Source: Rhizophagus clarus
Taxonomy: Eukaryota > Glomeromycota > Glomeromycetes > Glomerales > Glomeraceae
Length of the DNA stretch: 64,000 bases
Assembly (NCBI GenBank): GCA_015698045.1
Contig: BLAL01000205.1
Span: forward strand, 124,001-188,000
Reading direction: 5' to 3'
Shown here: positions 44,756 to 59,250 of the stretch, one piece after another
Layout: each line of letters begins with the position of its first letter
Position numbering within the stretch: the stretch's first letter is position 1
Translations under genes and position numbers: made by a program
Notes under the pieces: generated by a model
Told to the model about the DNA's origin: nothing
Database searches by the model: none
Seen by the model: the letters and a program-made list of their open reading frames with translations, nothing else

Positions 44756-46522
44756 TGTACAAAATTAATAAATAATCACTTTAAATATTATTTGATATTG
44801 CATTAACATTACATTTGATATTGTGTTTGATATTGTATTTGATAAATAAAATTGTAAAAAATTTTTTTAATTCTTTAAATATTAAAAATTATAAATTACA
44901 TGACAAGCAAGATTTAAGTATTATATAGAGGTGTTAGATCTAAATTTACCCCAATAAATAAATATTAAAAAAAAAATCCTTAAGAATTTTTTAATAGTAA
45001 ACTTTAGATTTTTAAGGTTTCCTAAAATTATTTATATCACAGAATCTGCATAGGTGAAAAAATTCCTTAGGAATTTTTATTAATTATGAAATTTTTGGAA
45101 TTCCTAAGGATTTGCACCCTAAAAAAATTACTGATGCATAATTTAATGATTGGATTTTGATAAAAAAAAATTATTTTTGTGATTCTTAATTTCCTCTTCA
45201 AAATAAAAAAAATTGTCAAAATTGGATTAATAGATCACTAGATAATCACAAAAAATGGATTTTTCAGGAATATAAATGGATTCAAAATTTGAAATCCATT
45301 CATTCTCTAAATAAATATTTTTTTGTAATTAATTAGCAAACTACCAGCCCAATTTTGATAATTTTTTTTTATTTTGAAGAAGACATTAAGAACCACAAAA
45401 ATAAGTTTTTTTTATTAAAATCCAATCACTGAATCATGAGATAATTCCCTAATTAACTTTTTAAATTTTAACCTGATTTTATATAGTAGGTTATACCAGT
45501 TCTTAGGCAGAACACTAATTAATAATTTTTTATTATTATAGAATTAATTAATTAAGATTAACCAATTAAAACTGAATTTTTATAAATCATATAATATGGC
45601 ATTAAATACTATTATTTACTGATTTAGTAAAATTTAAAAAATTTTGCTTCTAATATATATATATATTATAAGATTATATTATACCAATAATTTATATTAT
45701 AATATTATAGTATAAAAAATTTTTACTAACTGTTAAAATTTTTTGAATAAAAAATATAAAATTTTTAAACAAAAAATCAAATTTAATTCAGCCTAAAAGA
45801 AGTATTTATAATTTTTTATTAACTGTTATTTATATGCAAAAAAAAAAATTTTTTTTTCAATAAGTTTAAATAAAAAAAAAAAAATGAATAATGTTTTTTT
45901 TTTACATGAAAAGATTTGTGCAAATATGATTTAAAAGAAATTTTTTTTTTATAAATTTTTTTTTAACAAGGTTAAATTAAGTTAAAATATCTTTTACATT
46001 ATTACATAAGGCCCTAAATACACTGATAGAAATCTTATTGTAAGGCAGATTTACAATAAAAATTACCTCTCAAAAATTTATATAAAATTTTAATATGATA
46101 AATAACAATTTAAATGATTTAAATGATAACTTGGTGAAATCTATTTTTAAAAACGGGAAGGGTCGGATATCATTCAACAAAAAATCGTAAAGTTTTCCGA
46201 AAACTTATATTATTGCACCTGATTAATTTGGTGAATCAAATTTCATGCATTAAAGAAATGTGTATTTAGTCTTTATGAGCGCAGCTGCGGCTCTCAATTC
46301 CGGGCAATAAATATTACTAAATAAATAAATATAATAACATTTCAAAACTTGATTGCACATAAATTTAGTTAAACCCGTTTTTTTATAATCAGCTAATAGA
46401 CAATCAAAGAACTATTGTCACTCCGTCACTGCATTTGCACGACCACCATTTCATTTATAATTTTCTAAATTTGTAAACAAGATAATAAACATTTTGCATT
46501 TCAAGTTACTCAGAAAATTCCA
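44756..46522. other. AT-rich gap before the gene block
   Basis: Contains the inverted-repeat unit at 45131-45440, TTCCTTAGGAATTTT-type palindromes near 45060-45110, and long A/T runs. From about 46280 composition becomes more even; a TTTATAATTTT box at about 46454 could serve the TPR gene. Confidence 0.5.
45131..45440. repeat. inverted repeat with 90-bp arms, MITE-like
   Basis: Left arm 45131-45224 (TGATGCATAATTTAATGATT ... AAATTGGA) and right arm about 45348-45440 are inverted copies; shared words are TGATTGGATTTTGATAAAAA and TTATTTTTGTG. The spacer is about 125 bp. No coding sequence. Confidence 0.78.
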
Positions 46523-49009
46523 ATGGCCAATTTAATAAAGAAAAAGAAAAAATCATACAGTAATGATATTCCACCTCCTCTTCCTCCCAAAGATAAGGAT
46601 AGAGCATTAATTGATTATCCAAGAGGAGATATTGACATACCGCACAATATGCATAATAACGACCCTTTACGACATCAATCCATGTACCAAAAACCTAGAG
46701 TCAAAGTTCCCATAATACTCAGTTCACTACGTGGAAAGGCTAATAAAGCCATAAAAAATGATAATCGTCAAGAAGCTCTTAAATGTCTTAACGAACTAAT
46801 TGTATCTTATCCAGATAATTATAAAGCAAGATGTGATAGAGCTGAAATTTATCAACATCTACGAAAATATGAGGAAGCCATAAAGGATTTAAATTTAGCA
46901 ATAGATAAAAAACCGAATAAAGCTAGAGCCTATTATATAAGAGGATTGATTTATAAAGAAACGAATCAATTAGGTTTAGCAAAATATGATTTAAGCACTG
47001 CAATAAAAAGGGATGTAAATGATCCAAGAGCGTTGGATTCATTAAAAATTTGTGCACAAATCGATATTAATGAGAAGAATAATGATCAAGCATTATTAAA
47101 TTTAAGTAAATTGTTGGAAATTGATGGGAAAAATGTTTGGGCTTTACGCACCAGAGGTGAAATTTATTTTGATCAAGAAAAATTTTCTGAAGCTTTGAAA
47201 GATATGAATAATGCATTAAGCATTGAACCTAAAAATGTTGCTGCTATTGAAATGAGGGGAACTATACATAGGAAATTATCAAATTACGATGAAGCAATGA
47301 AAGATTTTAATAGGGCATTGAAGTTGATTCCAGGAGAACCAGGTTTTTTATTAAAAAGAGCAAAAATTTTCAGATTGCAATCTAAATATCAAGAAGGGTT
47401 AGATGATATTAATAAATTGCTTTTATCAAACGTTGACGTGGATTTTCAACTTTTACGTACTCGTGGTAAAATTTATCGTGGTTTATGTAGATATAAAGAG
47501 GCATTAGCTGATTTTACTGCAGCTTCAAAGAAAAGACAAAAATCTTCGATCTACGCTAGAAGAGCGGAAATATACAAAATATTAAGACAATATGATAATG
47601 CTTTAAGTGATTTAGATATAGCATTAAAAATTAATCCTAAGGAGAAGGATGTATCCGGAATGCGTAGTCAGGTCTTAGCTCAATTGGCTAAATTTGACGA
47701 AGCATTAGAAGAATTAAATAATACGTTGAATATTAATCCAAAAGATGTGGTCGCACTTTCTGGAAGGGGAAAAATCTATCGTGCAATAAATCGTCATGAA
47801 GAAGCATTAAATGATTTAAACGAAGCTTTAAGAATTGATTCAAAATACTTTCTTGCTCTTTTATATCGTTCTAAATTGTATCGTGATCAAAAACGATATG
47901 ACGAAGCATTGTCTGACCTTGATACTGCTTTGGGAATTAATCCTAATAATGTTCAAATATTAAGAAATAGAGGGAAATTGTATACTTTAATGCAAATGTA
48001 CGATAAAGCGCAAATAGACTTAGATAAATCATTGAAAGGGGCAGATCAGGCAGATCACCCTTCAGCATTGAGATATCGAGGTAAAACTTTATCAAAGATG
48101 AAGAAATATGATTTAGCTATTAAGGATTTCGATAGAGCATTAGAAATCAAACCTGTTAGTGGAAATATATTTCTAGACCGTGGTGAATGTTATTTCAATT
48201 CCAAAAAATACAAAGAAGCGTTAAAAGATTTGAATAAATCTTTGGAATTTGATGAAAATTCTTATACATTTGAATTACGATCTTCAGTTTATGAAGAACT
48301 TAAAAATTACAAAGATGCTTTAGCGGATATGAATAGGGTTATTCATATCAATCCAAATGATGTGAAGGTATTAAAAAGAAGAGCAAATTTATTTGAAAGA
48401 TCTCAGCAATTTCAAGAATCTCTTATTGATTGGTTACAAATTAAGAAATCTTTACCAAAAGATATCCAAGTATTAGAAAATTGTGGAAGATTGTTATTTG
48501 AATTATGTAGATACGATGAAGCATTAGAAGTATTTGATGATGCTATTAAACTTGAACCCAATAACCTCTCATTTATTTGTTACCATGCTAAAATTCTTCA
48601 AGAACAAAAACGGTATGAAGAAGCAATTAATGAACTTAGTGTTGCCATGGAAAATCAAGGTGACAAATGTGATTTGTTTGTTACAAGAGGGGCAATTTAT
48701 AAGTCTATGGGGAAATTTAAAGAAAGTTTACAGGATCTAAATAAAGCATTGAAACTTGATATTTCACCTGAAAATAAATTACTGACTGAAGCTTACTGTT
48801 ATAGAGGTAGTATTTATCGTTCTTTACATAAAAATGAGGATGCTTTGAAAGATTTAAATACTGCTTTAAAGAGAGATCCTGATAATATGTTGGCTTTATG
48901 CGAAAGAAGTTCTATTAATCGTGATAATGGTAGATATGATGATGCTTGGAAAGATCTTGAAAAAGTTTTATCACCTACACTTATCACCAGTGAAATTAGT
49001 GTTAGTTAA
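46523..49009 (+). CDS. tetratricopeptide repeat protein, 828 residues, single exon
   Basis: An uninterrupted frame from ATG 46523 (context TTCCAATGG). Residues 1-60 are basic then proline-rich (IPPPLPPKDKD, an SH3-ligand-like PxxPxK motif). From about residue 70 to the end there are some twenty 34-residue TPR units of the type Y-x-x-A-L-x-D-L-N-x-A-L-x-I-x-P (for example YEEAIKDLNLAIDKKPNKAR, YDEALSDLDTALGINPNN). The units are strongly alike, as in the large TPR/Sel1-type families of Rhizophagus. TPR solenoids bind peptides and act as scaffolds; no enzymatic domain is seen. The partner is unknown. Intronless structure contrasts with its multi-exon neighbours. Confidence 0.93.
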   Translation: MANLIKKKKKSYSNDIPPPLPPKDKDRALIDYPRGDIDIPHNMHNNDPLRHQSMYQKPRVKVPIILSSLRGKANKAIKNDNRQEALKCLNELIVSYPDNYKARCDRAEIYQHLRKYEEAIKDLNLAIDKKPNKARAYYIRGLIYKETNQLGLAKYDLSTAIKRDVNDPRALDSLKICAQIDINEKNNDQALLNLSKLLEIDGKNVWALRTRGEIYFDQEKFSEALKDMNNALSIEPKNVAAIEMRGTIHRKLSNYDEAMKDFNRALKLIPGEPGFLLKRAKIFRLQSKYQEGLDDINKLLLSNVDVDFQLLRTRGKIYRGLCRYKEALADFTAASKKRQKSSIYARRAEIYKILRQYDNALSDLDIALKINPKEKDVSGMRSQVLAQLAKFDEALEELNNTLNINPKDVVALSGRGKIYRAINRHEEALNDLNEALRIDSKYFLALLYRSKLYRDQKRYDEALSDLDTALGINPNNVQILRNRGKLYTLMQMYDKAQIDLDKSLKGADQADHPSALRYRGKTLSKMKKYDLAIKDFDRALEIKPVSGNIFLDRGECYFNSKKYKEALKDLNKSLEFDENSYTFELRSSVYEELKNYKDALADMNRVIHINPNDVKVLKRRANLFERSQQFQESLIDWLQIKKSLPKDIQVLENCGRLLFELCRYDEALEVFDDAIKLEPNNLSFICYHAKILQEQKRYEEAINELSVAMENQGDKCDLFVTRGAIYKSMGKFKESLQDLNKALKLDISPENKLLTEAYCYRGSIYRSLHKNEDALKDLNTALKRDPDNMLALCERSSINRDNGRYDDAWKDLEKVLSPTLITSEISVS

Positions 49010-49559
49010 TAAAGTTTTATACTTTGGTGTATTATTTGTAACTTGAATATATATATTTAAATGGTTTGAATTAAATAAAAATAATTAATCAAAAAATAAT
49101 AGAAAATTTTTGTTTTGTGTTCAAAATCTTTATTAAAATATGTTGAAAATCTGATAAAGTAAGGCAATTGATTTTGATTTGAACAACAATATTAAATAAC
49201 AGATTAAATTATATTTAATTTAAATCACGTTCAATTCCTTCATACTTTAATTATTTTGTGAAAAAAGTGAAAATAATACTCGGATAATCTTCTAATATTA
49301 TATTTAAATTGGTGGAAAAAAAAAGGAAAAACTTTTTTTTAGAGTAGGTACACCAGACCAGACGATCGATTACTTTTGTGTGTTTCGATCACGTTCACAC
49401 GATATTAAATGAACCACATCTTTATTACGTAATAATTTAATACGATTTTTGTAACATTACAAAATCACAACCACTAGCTAAAAGCCACGTATTCTATAAA
49501 TATATTGTACAACTTTTTATATTGAAAAATAGAATTAGCCCATGATAACCATCCAATAA

Positions 49560-49591
<32 letters not shown>

Positions 49592-49628
49592 GTAATAGTT
49601 AGTCTAGTTATTTTATATATTAAAGAAA
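49010..49628. other. intergenic between convergent genes
   Basis: 3' region shared by the TPR and Rab genes. An AAT microsatellite lies at about 49560-49592. No other feature. Confidence 0.6.
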
Positions 49629-50866
<1,238 letters not shown>

Positions 50867-51229
50867 GTTTTCTATACTAGAAGGTTAAATCGTTAAAGAG
50901 CTTGATAAAAAAGTTACTTAAAATTGACTATTGGTAAGGACGACAAGTGGTAACAATCCCTCGAAGATTTAAGTTTCATATTAATATTTGGTGACGTGAA
51001 TTCGGTTTGATTAGTATTATTATAGTAAGATATGAGGGTTGTGTCACATGATTTAACTACTACCGTAATTTTTATGATGAATCCAACATTTATTGCTAAA
51101 TGCAATGCTAATGTAAAATATATGAAGAAATTTTGGAGTAAATAAATACTATAACAATATATATATAAAGATAATAATAATACTGGAAACAAAAATGTCA
51201 AAAATAAAAGAAAATTATCCAATAAATTT
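50867..51229. other. short intergenic gap
   Basis: 5' region of the Rab gene and 3' end of the DnaJ gene, both minus strand. The long frame 50914-51285 is a shadow overlapping the DnaJ end. Confidence 0.6.
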
Positions 51230-52874
51230 TTAATTCGTATCATAAACATTAGAATCGTTTTTGACATTTTCATAAACTGATCCAATTATCTTCAGTGCTT
51301 CTGCTCGTTTACGTAAAACTAATTTAGTCACTTTAGGATCTGACAGTACACGATCACACACTTCTCTTAAAACTCCCTCAACTTCGAGTTTAGAACCTTT
51401 CCATAGAGCAGTTAAACCCTTAAAAATTTTACCCAATTACAAAAGAAAAAATTTATAAGATAATATAAATTAATTTAAATTATAAATTAATAAAAAATTA
51501 TTTAAATTACCTTGGTTGCAGTTGCCTCCTCCAATTTATTCTTTTCGTCACCTTCCAATCCCTCTTGTTCAGCTTTTTGCAATTCCTTAAAAGAATTTTG
51601 AAGATCGATAGCAGATCGCAATGTTGAAATAGTTTCCGAGAATACATGACCTTTTTCTCTTAATATATGCCCAAATCTAGGTAACCCAAAGATTTGTTCT
51701 CCGCCTAAATACTGTTTTGCTTTAAGCGAATAGGTAAATCCAATCGCATGCAATAATTCGACACCGTAAGACTCGGCTTTTAGATCTTCTGCCTCAAGTT
51801 CAATCATATTTTTAAATTGTTCTGCTTTCTTTTCGTCAGTTGAATCAACATAAACTGAAAGTTTTTGTATTAAATTTGAAACTAATTTATCCACACGTTG
51901 TCGTCGAATTTCATCACGTTCTTCATCATTATTCGGCCTGTTACGTATTTTTCCTTCTTCTGAAAGATCTCCATTCATCTCTTCCGCCGCTGCATTTTGA
52001 AGAACCTCCTTCATATCCCTTCCAATTGATATTTCACCAATTATATCTACAAAACGATCACCACCAAATTGTTGCCTGAAGAAATCTTCGGGATTAACTA
52101 TTACATAAAAGATATATATAAAAATAAAATAAAATAAAAAAAATATTATTTAAATTAATTTCATTTTTTTTTTAAAAAAAAAAAAAATCTATATTAATTT
52201 TTACCGAAGCCTCCTTCAGGTTCAGCTCCACCAAACTCATTATATTTTTGCCTTAATTCAGGGTTTGATAGGATTTGATAAGCATCTGATATTTTTTTGA
52301 ACTATTTAACAAAAAAAAAAAAAAATGTTAAAAACGTGGAAAGATAATTTTGAGAATAAATGTATACATCTATCCATAAAACTTCGCATAACTTGTTGCT
52401 CGGCGTCAGGCGATTTATTTTTATCAGGATGAAATTGGAGTGCAAGTTTATAATATTGTTTTTTAATTTCACTGTTTGAAGCCGTTGGAGAAACTCCAAG
52501 TATATCATAAAGCTCGGTTTCCAAAGGTTCTTGTGCTATATAAAAATAAATATTTAATTAATTAAATAGCAATTTATTGGGTATAAATTATGTAAAAATA
52601 AATAATTAATAAAAGGTGATTATTCATTATTCCCACCTGTTCCAAATTGTCGTCTTGAAGATTTTTTTGAACCAGTGGAATTATTACTCGAGTTTTTACC
52701 ATTAGTTATATCTACATTTAAATCGAAATTAGAAATTTTTTGACAGGAATAACATTGGACAGGTATTTGGTGAGTGTTGTTAGACTTTGGTGATTGAAAT
52801 TCGAGTTGAGCACGACAGTAGTTGCATTGTTTATGAATAAATTCTGGTTTGCGAGAAATTATAGGCGTTCCCAT
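51230..52874 (-). CDS. DNAJ-X type co-chaperone with N-terminal zinc ribbon, five exons
   Basis: Exon model: 52874-52637, 52535-52393, 52301-52205, 52097-51511, 51418-51230; 1254 nt, 417 residues. Residues about 17-45 hold CNYC...CYSC, a Cys4 ribbon. The J domain starts at [20 protein letters not shown] with HPDK, which stimulates Hsp70 ATPase. From [20 protein letters not shown] to the end it matches the DNAJ-X region of Caj1/Djp1-like fungal proteins ([39 protein letters not shown]). The ribbon followed by a QEPLET-type linker is known to me from basidiomycete homologues. Djp1 helps peroxisomal import; whether this one does is unknown. Intron 4 acceptor (TTTTTAAG at 51419) is chosen because it joins ATK to GLTALW in frame. 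Confidence 0.92.
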
Positions 52875-54321
52875 TTTATGATCAAAGTTTACGGAATTTA
52901 CAGAAAGACTTTTTTTTTAAGTATCCGCAGTGAAAAATTTAATCACATGAAAACATCATTTACATGACAGGAATACATGTGATAAAATAATTATAATTTG
53001 TGAGCCACTTATAACTTCGAATACTTGATTTGGACACAATAAGCACGTTTCGGAGTTTGCGGAATTTAATTCGCAAATGTCTTTAACTTCTAAATAAGGA
53101 AAGATTTATAAGAAAGTTAAGTGGGAAACGGGATATATAATACAAAAGTGGGCCAGAAAATTTTCAGGGTTCAAAAAACTTTATCACAAGTACAAAATAA
53201 CGTGATCGAAATCTTTAAATGATTATCAAAGTTATATTCTAATTTTTATATTTCTATCATTTTATTGGTTTATCGTTCAGAAATAAGTTAAAATATTGAA
53301 GGATGTTCATATTGTAATAATTTTATTTCTTCTATAACAATTAAATCATGAGAAGCGCAGTAAATGCAAATAATTTTTTCTTATTGTCATATATTAGGTT
53401 AGATTATTATCTAAAAAGATTTTTCTTGAACAATATATTGATTAAAGGGGGGGGGGGGTCGTACAAATCATTGTATCATTGTAGCTTTTTTTTGATTAAC
53501 CCTAAAAAATAGGTCACATGTGCTATTTACGCGTTTCTTTTAATAAGCTTTGATTAATAAGAAACCGTCCGCATTCAAGATAGTGAAAGCGAATAATGTA
53601 ATAATAGAGGAAGAGCAGAAAATAATCTCAACAAGTTGCTCGAAAACCAGAATTGTGGCTGGTTTGTTACTCGTTTGTAATATATTTAGTATATTAGATA
53701 AATGCTAGTGATCAAATATTTAATCATCATTTTTTGTAAATAGTAAGTAATAAAAAAATGTAAAATTTTTAGATGCGACGCGAAAATATATAGTCTATCG
53801 CTGACTCTTTGACTCATCATTTGTGTAAATCGATTAAATCACTAATGTGATATTATTGAATTTTAGGGATAATGAAGCTTGCCCTTTTTTAAGATTTGTA
53901 CAACCAACATCTATTAATCAAAAACTGCGTTTAATGAAAACCCAAAATTGACTCATGCACGGAGTTTACTACAGAAAACTGTTATTGTTCAAAAGTTTGG
54001 AAATTCCTCGAAACATATATTAGAAAGACACGACAAAAGTATTGCATATTTTTTCGGGTTTTGTTATTTTTTGGTATAGGCTTTTACATTTTACGAGAAT
54101 TTTGTCGTTGATATCAAAGTGTAAGCGATTTTTATAAAAGATATTAGTTTTTTTTTATTCTTATTCCTAGTAATGTTTTTCTTTTACTTTATTTTAAATC
54201 AGTTAAACACGCCCATCAATCATAACTTAATCTAGAACTTTCGAAGCCATAAGGTAAATTTATTTTTATTATGCTTATGCAATAGTTTCTTTCGGAACTT
54301 AAACGTCCGCAATTACGTAGA
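52875..54321. promoter_or_regulatory. bidirectional upstream region of the DnaJ and PARP-E2 genes
   Basis: 1.4 kb between divergent starts, with no coding frame. It includes a run of ten G at about 53449-53458 and an A/T-rich core. The divergent arrangement implies both promoters lie here; no specific box can be assigned. Confidence 0.45.
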
Positions 54322-57300
54322 ATGGGACGCAAAGATTTCATTCAAGACGTCAAAATTCTTAAAGAACATTTTCGTGGCCTGAACTCAAAAAGTGCTTCCT
54401 TAGTTCAAGGTAAATGAATATGTTTAATTCAATTCTAATAATATTATTTGCTTTTAGCCATACCTTTACCGAAATTCTTCGCGTCATTACAAATAATTTA
54501 TTCTACTATAGGGTTTGATTTTCAAGATCCAGAATTAAGCTTCAAGTTCGCCTATAGGACTGGAAAATCAATTACTGTTCAGATTTTTGTGAATGGTAAG
54601 GTAACCAAACTTCAAATATCCCACCAACAAATTTTGATTGTCATGTCCTCACAGGATCTGCTTAAAATTTAAGTTGTGGTTATGTTTCCGATAATTTTGC
54701 ATTCGGTGGCCATATTGATTAAACCATGCGGGTTTTTTTTCTAAGACTCGTCATTACAGTCGTATCCTACCAAATTTAGCGCGTTCGTCTGTGTGGATGC
54801 TGTAAGCGAAGAAGAAGCGAATATTGGTAAATATTTGGTTTTTTTATTATTATTATTTTTTTTTTTTTATTTTTTCTTTTTCTTTTTCTTTTTCTTTTTT
54901 TTGTTTTTTTTTTGATAAATGGACACTTATACCGGTTATTTTATATATAACAGCCGCGAAATGCCTATCAAACGTAAACATAGAAAACAAAACCGTTAGC
55001 GAAATTGTTGCTACAATCATACCGAAACTATGTGACCATTTCCGAATCGCCCTTCCTAAGGACCTTTCAATGAATGCATTAAGTAAATTTAGTCGAGGAT
55101 CTTCTTCCTCTACTTCTAACCAAGAAAAAGCTCAGATCAAACAACCTATTGTACCAGCTGTTCAAACTCCAGCTCAATTGCTTAATAGGGATTTAGCTGA
55201 ATTGCGACATTTTCGGTATATATATATTTAAATGACAGTGTTTCTCTAATTTTGTTAATAACTCGTTTTTATCTTTTGATATGTAGGTATAATGCCGAAC
55301 TACTTTGTGCAGATGAAATTGGATTTAAAGTAGTTGTATCAATGCCGGTAACGCGGCTAGGTCTTAGTTTTGAAGCGTGTGAAGCTTGGAACTTGGATCC
55401 TGATCGGTAATAAACGCTTTGTTGCTTGTTATTGAAGATCTTATTATTGAATTAATTTTATATTATTCTCGCAGTTATTTGGTATGCACTATGCAATTTT
55501 CACCTAGTTATATTGATTTACAAGGTGTAATTGCAAATGCACTTCAAACAAAATCTTATCTCATTAAAGAAGGTGGCTCCTATCAAGTGATTAAAGATTC
55601 ATTAAAAAAGCAATTTCCTATAACATTTACAGTATTAACATCATCATTACCAAGAGGAATACCGAGCCAATCACACCACAAAGATGATACATTGGAAAGT
55701 GATCATTTTGTGCTCTCTTGGACCTTGACCGAATTATTACGACAAAAATTCTTTGATATGCTGTGTGATCGCATGTGGTTTGGGATAGGTTGGTCAGGTG
55801 CAGAATATGCTGATCTAAGAAGAAATAAAGAACTGGACACGGATTTTGTCAATAGCGAACAGTCAATATATAATGGCCAAATTGATGAATGTCTTATAAA
55901 AGATGAAGGACACCATGGAGTCTTATGCTATCTTGAATCCGAAGATATTGAAGTGTCAACAGCCCGAACGAATAGAAATTTTCTTTTATTAGTTTTAAGA
56001 TTTTTACGTCGAAGGATATTACTTTCAACCAAATATTGTCTTACGTGTCACTACCCTCATATGGAGTCTTCTGTTTCATCCATCAGACCCTTTGTTTGCG
56101 GTTCGGCTTTATGTCAACATCAGGCACTCGTAGGATTAGGGAACCTCTTTGAAGCTGTGTTGGTGAATAGTCCTGTAGTCGTTGATCTGTTAATATCACT
56201 ATGCTATGTTGCGATTGGTGCGCAAAACTTGAGTCCAAACCCAAGTAAAGCAATAGGTGTTACTACTACGACGAAATATGAAATTCAAAACTCATTAGTT
56301 GTTGACTGGGACAACGATATAGGTACAGTTGGGACACGTACCGAGAGAGGTTATACTGTATACGGATGGAAAGGTTTTGACTGTCAAGTTTTGGCAAATG
56401 ATATGTTAGAAGTATTTCATCCGGAGACAGGTGCACCCTTTCCTGTGAACAGATGTAGTCATACCACATCTGTGCGCGTTTTAGAAGTTTCAGCAAACAC
56501 TTTGATTATCGATTTTCCAATTACCGTTTCTACTACGGTTGTACCCAATCGCCATGTATATTTACCATTTCGTGTTTATCGACGAAATGAACGAAACTTT
56601 TTAAATGAAAATGATGCTCCAAATTATTCACTTTTAAACAGCACGATCGATAAATTACCTTCAGTAAGCACGATGGTACAATATGCAAAGAAAAAGATAT
56701 TAAAAGCTGAACTTGACAAATTGGATCCATTATGCTTTCCTCTCTTGTCATGGATAATTTCTTCTAACAGAACTCATTTACGTTTGATGGAATCCGAGGA
56801 CGAAAAGGTTCAATTTGGTGAAAGCGGTACAAATTATGGTAATTGGAAACAATTCATTATGATTATGAGTTCACCTGAGAAAGAAGAAACTTTTCAAAGA
56901 GAAAAAGAAAAACTGAAAAATGAAAGGAGAGGTCAAGGTAAACATTATTTTATATTTGATAAGTTTCATTTAATAGTTCTTTATTTTACTAATAACTATT
57001 ATTTTAAAATGACTATTAACTAGCTTTAGGTGAACTGTTTGCTTTTCATGGCTCACCACTACAAAACTGGCATTCAATTATTCGGTATGGATTACTATGA
57101 TATATTGATCACTGTTATATTTATCCTAAGCAATTTTATTTTCTAGGACTTCCTTAAACTGGAAGAAGATTGTACATGGGCGCGCCTACGGAGATGGTGT
57201 ATATCATTCTCTTCAGGCTCAAACATCATCATCATATGCTGGAGCTTATCATCGCTATGATGCAGGTGTTTGGAAAAATTCAATGCTGGTTGTGCAAAAA

Positions 57301-59250
57301 TGTATGTGTCTTAGCGAAATTGTAAATAGACCAAAGGAATTCACCAGGTAATAAATTTTTTTTTTTATTTTTATTTTCATTTTTCTATTTTTGTTAAAAT
57401 TATTGGGTATTTATATATAAATTAATAATTTTTTTTTTTTTTTTTTTTTAGCACAAGCCCTCATTTGGTCGTCAAGGATGAGTCATGGATCACAACGCGT
57501 TATCTTTTTGTTGAGTGTTTAAGGGATCCGTTGGATCCAACAAATGAAGAGGAGGAGGATTATTACAATAACAACAATTATTTACCAAATGTTAATATGC
57601 CAACACTTACTTCGTCATTAACTAATTCATTGACATCTGTCCTGCGTCGCCCTAGAGATAATTCAGGATTTATAAATTTGGATAATACTTTCTATCCTGT
57701 ATGGCTCAACAACCATCCCTTGCAAATTCCAATAAGAGACTTCTCTATCATTAATAACGACATACCTGACGAAAGCTCAATTGGAGTTGGTCAATTCCAT
57801 TATGACCCATCGGATTCGCAAATTTTAATCAAAGGGTCTTCCAACTCATCGAGCTTTAATAACAATGGATCAACAATATTTGATACTATTGATGAAGATA
57901 CTATGGATGAGGACGAGGATACTGAGGAGGATGTAGATGGAAATGATATTGAAGATGATGACGATGAAGAATTTGAATATGATGACAATTTTGATGATGG
58001 ATTTGAGTTCAAAGACACTGAAGAAAAACGTGAAGAGGAAATAGATGATGAAGATGGTAGGCACATTATTGGCAAAAGTTGTGCTAATTAATTATTAATT
58101 ATTACTAATTACGATTTTCACGATAATGTTAACAGACGGCATAGATCTTACATTACTACCTATTCCTGGTATGTAATAAATTTCGTTTGATTCGAAAAAA
58201 TATTATAAGTTTGACTCGACCGATCTTATTGAGTCAAGTACGAGTTTGTCTTACTTAAAATCTTTAATATTAAAAATTGAAATATTTTTTTTTTTTATAG
58301 CTGAATCTTCCAAGGGAGCTACACAACGTATTTGTAAAGAATTAAGAACAATAATAAACAGGCAGTCGGATCCATCCAATGATTTGGGATTCTTTGTCGA
58401 TACTAATAAATTACAATCAGTATACCAATGGGTTTGTTATTCCTTAAACCATAATATTAAAATATTCTTTATACTAAAATACTACTAATTATCTTAAAAA
58501 ATTATAAATAGGTGGTTCAACTTAATAACTTTGATTCTAATCTGCCACTTGCTCAAGATATGGCAAGAAACCGGGTAAATTCCATTGATCTGGAGGTTAG
58601 ATTTGCACCTGACTATCCTTTTGTACCACCGTAAGTTTTAACTTCTTTTCTTTTTTATTTATGATTGACTTAAACTAAATATTATATTACCTCTTTTTCT
58701 CATGTTTTAGATACGTTCGTGTTATTCGCCCCCGACTCTTAAGATTTATGGATGGAGGTGGTGGTCACGTGAGTATTTTTTCCTATTTATATACATCTTG
58801 TGCGTATAAATGTTTATTGTATATAATGCAATGAACCAACAGGTAACCGCTGGAGGATCTATTTGCATGGATCTTTTGACGCTTGGAAATGAACGTGAAC
58901 GTGGATGGTCTTCTGTTTATACTATGGAAGCTGTATTACTACAGGTATAATAATTAGCTGGTTATAGCAAAAAAGACACTATTACCAATTAAATCAATTT
59001 AAATTTATCATAAATATTGTAGGTTAAGATGGCATTAAGTTCTTTGGACCCAAAACCGGCAAGGCTTGATCGTAACTGGAATTGTGAATATAGTCCTGGT
59101 GTAAGTATTTTAGTATCTTTAACTATTATTATTCAATCATGTGTGTTAATTTATTTAAAATTATAGGAAGCTATTGATGCATATATAAGAGTCGCCAATC
59201 AGCATGGATGGGCTGTACCACAAGGATGGAATTCTTTATTTGGTCGTTAA
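54322..59250 (+). CDS. PARP catalytic domain fused to a UBE2Q-like E2 domain, 16 exons
   Basis: Exons: 54322-54409, 54458-54595, 54761-54826, 54954-55215, 55287-55406, 55475-56937, 57030-57084, 57147-57347, 57452-58056, 58136-58168, 58301-58431, 58512-58630, 58711-58768, 58843-58944, 59023-59100, 59167-59250; 3603 nt, 1200 residues, phases consistent. A Cys/His cluster (YCLTCHYPH, CGSALCQH, about 56034-56135) precedes the PARP fold: FHGSPLQNWHSIIR (His near residue 718) and HGRAYGDGVYHS, the H and Y of the NAD-binding H-Y-x motif, closest to PARP6/PARP8. Residues about 934-1000 are an acidic linker. The last 190 residues are a UBC fold with FAPDYPFVPPYVRV and GGSICMDLLT (candidate active Cys near 1121). 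PARP-E2 fusions are known in filamentous fungi. It likely links ADP-ribosylation and ubiquitin transfer; targets are unknown. Confidence 0.9.

Noticed and set aside
50914..51285. 123-codon hydrophobic minus-strand frame
   Set aside because: Overlaps the end of the DnaJ gene in another frame and consists of AT-rich intergenic sequence.
54598..54760. Coding exon inside intron 2 of the PARP-E2 gene (frame after TCACAG near 54654)
   Set aside because: It meets a stop within a few codons, while skipping it keeps the frame through all later exons.
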